From DATFJT01 sp965230755 (GTDB lineage Bacteria; Bacteroidota; Bacteroidia; Chitinophagales; Saprospiraceae), in NCBI GenBank assembly GCA_965230755.1, contig CBDDLT010000021.1:1-64000 (forward strand): a DNA stretch of 64,000 bases, written 5' to 3'. Under the pieces are notes generated by a model. It saw nothing but the letters and a program-made list of their open reading frames with translations, did no database searches and had not been told where the DNA came from. The first letter of the stretch is position 1; each line of letters opens with the position of its first letter. The translations under genes were made by a program, and so were the position numbers. Shown here piece by piece: positions 60,597-64,000 of this stretch.

Positions 60597-61856
60597 ATGA
60601 ATCACATCCCATTAGCCGAAAGATTAAGACCCGAAAAACTTGCGGATATCGTTGGTCAAGATCATATTATTGGAACGGATGGAGCCCTCATCAAATTTGT
60701 TCAAGCCGGCAGAATACCTTCCTGCATATTTTGGGGTCCACCTGGCTCTGGTAAAACTTCTCTAGCATTAGTATTAGCCAATGAATTGGATATGAACTTC
60801 CATAAGATTTCTGCTATCTCTTCTGGGGTAAAAGAAATGAGGGCAATTATTAAGAAGTCTGAGGAGAGCAATCTCTTCACGAAAAAGGGAACTATTCTTT
60901 TTGTAGATGAAATTCATCGCTTTAACAAACTTCAACAAGACGCACTTTTAGAATCGGTAGAAAATGGCACTATAACTCTAATTGGGGCTACAACAGAAAA
61001 TCCTTCATTCGAAGTGAATAATGCCCTGTTATCTCGATCATTAGTATTTAGTCTGAATCCTATTGGCAATGATGCAATGAGGGGGCTTTTGCAAAAGGCT
61101 ATTCAAGGGGATGAAATACTAAAAGAACTTAATATAACCGTCCAAGAAGACACTGAACTTATCAATTTTGCCGGTGGCGATGCCAGGAAGTTATTGAATT
61201 TACTAGATTTCTTAGTAGAGCAAAACAAGGGAGGTGAGTTGATCATCGATAACGAGAGTGTCAAAAGCAAATTGAGAGATAATATTCAATTATTCGATAA
61301 GCAAGGAGCTTTTCATTACGACACCATTTCTGCATTTATAAAGTCTATCAGAGGATCCGATATCGATGCAAGTTTGTATTACCTAGCTAGAATGATTGTT
61401 TCCGGTGAAGATCCGAAATTCATTTGTCGAAGAATGATTATTTCCGCAGCTGAGGATATTGGCCTAGCCAATCCCAACGCATTACTATTGGCCACTGCCT
61501 GCGCTGAAGCAGTTGAAAAAATAGGGATGCCGGAAGGAAGAATTCCGATGAGTGAAACGGTTATTTATCTTGCCAGTTCTCCCAAAAGTAATTCAGCTTA
61601 TGTGGCCATTAAAAAAGCCATGAACTATGTGCAGTCCAATCCCAACGCTCCAATTCCATTCCACTTACGCAATGCTGTGACGGAATTGGATCGCAAAGAA
61701 GGATATGGAAAAGACTACCTATATCCGCATGATTATGAAAACTCTTGGGTTAATCAGAGATATCTTCCTGAAGAAGTGGATGAAAATTTTTTTGATGCTG
61801 TAGACAACGAATCTGAAAATAGAATGTTGATGCGGTGGAAACAAATGATGAAATAA
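60597..61856 (+). CDS. rarA: Replication-associated recombination protein RarA (MgsA)
   Basis: This 419-residue AAA+ ATPase of the clamp-loader-like WRNIP1/RarA family acts at stalled replication forks. Features are PLAERLRPEKLADIVGQDHI at the N-terminus, Walker A FWGPPGSGKTSLA (45-57), Walker B ILFVDEIHRFNKLQQDALL, sensor 1 LIGATTENPSFEVNNALLSRS, GGDARKLLNLLD (sensor 2), and the RarA-specific C-terminal tetramerisation part (HYDTISAFIKSIRGSDIDASLYYLARM). Length and order are normal. Confidence 0.95.
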   Translation: MNHIPLAERLRPEKLADIVGQDHIIGTDGALIKFVQAGRIPSCIFWGPPGSGKTSLALVLANELDMNFHKISAISSGVKEMRAIIKKSEESNLFTKKGTILFVDEIHRFNKLQQDALLESVENGTITLIGATTENPSFEVNNALLSRSLVFSLNPIGNDAMRGLLQKAIQGDEILKELNITVQEDTELINFAGGDARKLLNLLDFLVEQNKGGELIIDNESVKSKLRDNIQLFDKQGAFHYDTISAFIKSIRGSDIDASLYYLARMIVSGEDPKFICRRMIISAAEDIGLANPNALLLATACAEAVEKIGMPEGRIPMSETVIYLASSPKSNSAYVAIKKAMNYVQSNPNAPIPFHLRNAVTELDRKEGYGKDYLYPHDYENSWVNQRYLPEEVDENFFDAVDNESENRMLMRWKQMMK

Positions 61857-61870
61857 CACAAATCATTTTT

Positions 61871-61878
61871 TACCTTTG
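61871..61878 (+). promoter_or_regulatory. -7 promoter box for the acyl-CoA dehydrogenase gene
   Basis: TACCTTTG matches TAnnTTTG and lies 18 bp before the ATG at 61897. It overlaps the TTG at 61876 that would otherwise extend the frame, which argues that translation starts at 61897. Confidence 0.55.
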
Positions 61879-61896
61879 ACGTCTAATTTTTTAGCT

Positions 61897-63021
61897 ATGG
61901 ATTTGATAAGAAAAAGTGCCAGTGATTTTGCAGAAAAGTATTTAAGGCCTCATGTTTTGGAGTGGGATGAAGCTCAGTTTTTTCCGATTGATACGATGAG
62001 GAAAATGGGGGAATACGGCTTTCTAGGCGTTTTGATTCCAGAAGAATATGGTGGATCCGGATTGGGCTATCAGGAGTACATTACCATCATTGAGGAAATC
62101 GCAAAAGTAGATAGTTCCATAGGCTTATCCGTAGCAGCGCACAATTCTCTGTGTACAAATCATATCCTAAAATTCGGCAACGAAGATCAGAAGAACAAAT
62201 ACCTGCCCAAATTGGCAAGTGGAGAGTTTATAGGGGCATGGGGTTTGACTGAAGCCAATACCGGTTCAGATGCTGGAAGAATGCAATGTGTGGCTAAGAA
62301 AGATGGAGATTATTATGTAATCAACGGTACTAAAAACTGGATTACACATGGTATTTCTTCGGATGTTGCTGTTGTTATAGTCAGAACGGGGGAGTTATTG
62401 GATAGTAGAGGAATGACTGCATTTATTATAGACAGAAATGCTCCAGGTTTTTCTTCAGGTAAAAAGGAAGACAAGCTTGGAATGAGAGCCTCTGAAACGG
62501 CAGAACTTGTTTTCGATAATTGTCGAATTCATCAATCTCAAATGTTGGGTGCAGAGGGTGAAGGCTTTATTCAAGCTATGAAAGTGTTGGATGGTGGCCG
62601 GATAAGTATAGCTGCACTTTCTTTGGGCATCGCGAAAGGCTCATATGAGGCATCTGTTCGATATGCTAAAGAGCGCGAGCAATTTGGTAAACCCATTGCG
62701 GAGTTTCAGGCAATAGGTTTTAAACTGGCAGATATGGCCACCAAAATTCAAGCATCAGAATTATTGACCAGAAAAGCTGCGGAACTGATTAATAATGGAG
62801 AAAAAGTGACTACCATTTCAGCGATGGCCAAGTATTATGCTTCTGAATCTTGCGTAGAAATCTCAACAGATGCAGTTCAAATACACGGAGGTTATGGGTA
62901 TACCAAAGAGTTTCCCGTAGAAAAATTTTATAGAGACTCAAAGTTGTGTACTATTGGAGAGGGTACTTCTGAAATACAAAAACTGGTAATTTCAAGAGAA
63001 ATAGTCAAAGGGCAAAACTAG
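61897..63021 (+). CDS. Acyl-CoA dehydrogenase
   Basis: This FAD-dependent enzyme of about 374 residues introduces the alpha-beta double bond in acyl-CoA (short- or medium-chain type). Signatures are GFLGVLIPEEYGGSGLGYQEY, the FAD-contact WGLTEANTGSDAG, NGTKNWITHG, FDNCRIHQSQMLG, and YAKEREQFGKPIAEFQ. The catalytic glutamate is probably in LCTIGEGTSEIQKLVISREI near the C-terminus. I take the ATG at 61897 (MDLIRKSASDFAEKYL) over the TTG at 61876. It overlaps the convergent NUDIX gene by four bases. Confidence 0.92.
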   Translation: MDLIRKSASDFAEKYLRPHVLEWDEAQFFPIDTMRKMGEYGFLGVLIPEEYGGSGLGYQEYITIIEEIAKVDSSIGLSVAAHNSLCTNHILKFGNEDQKNKYLPKLASGEFIGAWGLTEANTGSDAGRMQCVAKKDGDYYVINGTKNWITHGISSDVAVVIVRTGELLDSRGMTAFIIDRNAPGFSSGKKEDKLGMRASETAELVFDNCRIHQSQMLGAEGEGFIQAMKVLDGGRISIAALSLGIAKGSYEASVRYAKEREQFGKPIAEFQAIGFKLADMATKIQASELLTRKAAELINNGEKVTTISAMAKYYASESCVEISTDAVQIHGGYGYTKEFPVEKFYRDSKLCTIGEGTSEIQKLVISREIVKGQN

Positions 63022-63653
63022 GCAAGTTTTGATAGACCAGTAAGATCTAAGGCTTGAACCAAAATATCTCTAATATTACCATAGTAGGGATAGTATAGAG
63101 AAAAGATACAAGAAGAGTCGGCCCATATCGCCTGACTAATTCCTTCGTCATACTGAGGATAAAGATTCATATCCTCAGAATACATAAGATACCAGATTGT
63201 TTTCTTTAGAATTCGCGTCTTGTCTTTTAATTTGTAACAGTGATAGGTCGATCCTAATTTACTATTGATCATCAAGTTCTTTACTCCTGTTTCCTCGTTT
63301 ACTTCGCGAATGGCGGCCCTCTTCTTCTTTTCCTTCTTTTCTATTTTTCCTTTGGGTAAATCCCAATACCCATTGCGTCGAATCATAAGTATATTATTCT
63401 TCGCATTGACAACTACCCCACCCGCAGCATCTATTCTTTTGAAGTAAGCAAAAAACTCCTTTTTCATAGATTTTGGATCATCAGAGTAGAGGACTTTGCA
63501 AGTATACTCATCGGTTTTTTCCATTTGATCTACGATCATTGGAATGAATTTTTTGTGGTATTTCAGTACAGAACTCTGGTTAGAATCAAATTGAGTCTTC
63601 AGTTTTTCATCAACCAGGAATATTGGATTATTATTGATATAGATTTTGTACAT
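63018..63653 (-). CDS. NUDIX hydrolase
   Basis: This hydrolase of about 211 residues shows the Nudix box GYWDLPKGKIEKKEKKKRAA-IREVNEETGV (G-x5-E-x7-REVxEExGx type, about 115-145), preceded by AAGGVVVNAKNNILMIRR. The N-terminal 75 residues (MYKIYINNNPIFLVDE onwards) are an extra domain seen in Bacteroidota Nudix proteins of unknown substrate. I start it at the ATG at 63653; the frame stays open upstream to 63746 but that stretch is the antisense of pyrE. The pyrE promoter box overlaps this start codon. Confidence 0.87.
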   Translation of the reverse strand: MYKIYINNNPIFLVDEKLKTQFDSNQSSVLKYHKKFIPMIVDQMEKTDEYTCKVLYSDDPKSMKKEFFAYFKRIDAAGGVVVNAKNNILMIRRNGYWDLPKGKIEKKEKKKRAAIREVNEETGVKNLMINSKLGSTYHCYKLKDKTRILKKTIWYLMYSEDMNLYPQYDEGISQAIWADSSCIFSLYYPYYGNIRDILVQALDLTGLSKLA

Positions 63654-63656
63654 TTG
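63649..63656 (+). promoter_or_regulatory. -7 promoter box for pyrE
   Basis: TACATTTG matches TAnnTTTG, 25 bp upstream of the pyrE ATG, with TTG at 63623-63625 as a possible -33 element at slightly long spacing. It lies across the start codon of the divergent NUDIX gene. Confidence 0.5.
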
Positions 63657-63681
63657 ACACAATTTTGGACAATGTATTTTT

Positions 63682-64000
63682 ATGAGTATTTCACTTGAGG
63701 TTGTAAGCAAACTAATACAAATAAAGGCAATTAAATTTGATATCAAAAATCCCTTTATTTGGTCGAGTGGAATAGAGAGCCCAATCTATTGTGATAATAG
63801 AGTCATCTGGTCATATCCTGGGATTAGAACTTTCATCATTGATCAAATGGTTAGAAAGATTCATTCTATTCGAGATGTCAATGCAATTGTTGGTGTAGCC
63901 ACCGCTGGTATTGCTCCTGCTTCTTATGTGTCCAGAGAAATGGCGCTTCCTTTGGCTTATGTCAGGGCTAAGAAAAAGTCGCATGGGATGGAGAACCAAA
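63682..64000 (+). CDS. pyrE: Orotate phosphoribosyltransferase, 5' part
   Basis: PyrE joins orotate to PRPP to make OMP, just before PyrF in pyrimidine synthesis. The frame is open from the ATG at 63682 to the window edge (106 codons, no stop). It shows AIKFDIKNPFIWSSGIESPIY-CDNR (orotate site), AIVGVATAGIAPASYVS and the catalytic-loop region YVRAKKKSHGMENQ, which is the expected RAKxKxHG motif. The 3' half lies outside the window. Confidence 0.92.
   Translation, partial: MSISLEVVSKLIQIKAIKFDIKNPFIWSSGIESPIYCDNRVIWSYPGIRTFIIDQMVRKIHSIRDVNAIVGVATAGIAPASYVSREMALPLAYVRAKKKSHGMENQ

Noticed and set aside
61876..61896. TTG start seven codons upstream for the acyl-CoA dehydrogenase
   Set aside because: The TTG is part of an exact TAnnTTTG promoter box, so it would not be in the transcript.

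Overview
The window is a 64-kb stretch of chromosome from a member of the Bacteroidota, most likely a marine-type Saprospiria relative (the rank is inference). The evidence is AT-rich DNA, promoters of the TAnnTTTG type, type IX secretion (T9SS) C-terminal sorting domains of type A and of the CHU_C (type B) kind, a PorP/SprF-like protein, many OmpA and thrombospondin type 3 (TSP3) repeat proteins, a SusC/TonB-type receptor with a carboxypeptidase-like N-terminal domain, and WbqC and NamZ (DUF1343) proteins. I saw no rRNA, tRNA, phage, insertion sequence or CRISPR array.

Layout. 1-1.6 kb: ergothioneine genes egtB (5' end missing) and egtD, both broken by single-base insertions. 1.6-9.2 kb: NamZ muramidase, an exonuclease/GIY-YIG fusion, an mrp-nfu-pyrF operon and, divergently, ribF-glycosyltransferase-pseudouridine synthase. 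9.2-12.5 kb: poorly characterised secreted and membrane proteins, including a small gene interrupted by an in-frame TAA. 12.5-20.6 kb: housekeeping genes (ABC-F, folP, M23 peptidase, nth, acyl-CoA reductase, rluD-like, a PLP transsulfuration enzyme).

20.6-40.4 kb is the most interesting region: thirteen genes on the minus strand, with gaps of at most 37 bp and several overlaps. In transcription order they are: FHA protein, membrane-anchored Ser/Thr kinase, second (divergent) tail-anchored Ser/Thr kinase, membrane-anchored PP2C phosphatase, FHA-TM-trypsin-like protease, TSP3 lipoprotein, TSP3 protein, a 1734-residue TSP3/Ig-like T9SS cargo, an outer-membrane barrel, a periplasmic SH3-vWA protein, an ABC ATPase, an FtsX-type permease and a lipoprotein. 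It reads as one envelope-spanning apparatus in which cytoplasmic phosphorylation is wired to a periplasmic protease and to calcium-binding surface proteins. A 23-bp palindrome lies 122 bp upstream of the first gene. I do not recognise the set as a named system.

40.7-53 kb: a metallophosphoesterase and proline dehydrogenase; an operon of a tail-fibre-like surface protein, a CHU_C cargo and a PorP-TSP3-OmpA fusion; and an operon of lamin-tail protein, TonB-dependent receptor and secreted OB/PLD nuclease, which suggests use of extracellular nucleic acid. 53-64 kb: Pif1-like helicase, a 43-residue membrane protein, miaE, a glycosyltransferase, WbqC with a dynamin-like GTPase, a TSP3-OmpA porin-like protein with a strong terminator, rarA, an acyl-CoA dehydrogenase, a NUDIX hydrolase and the start of pyrE.
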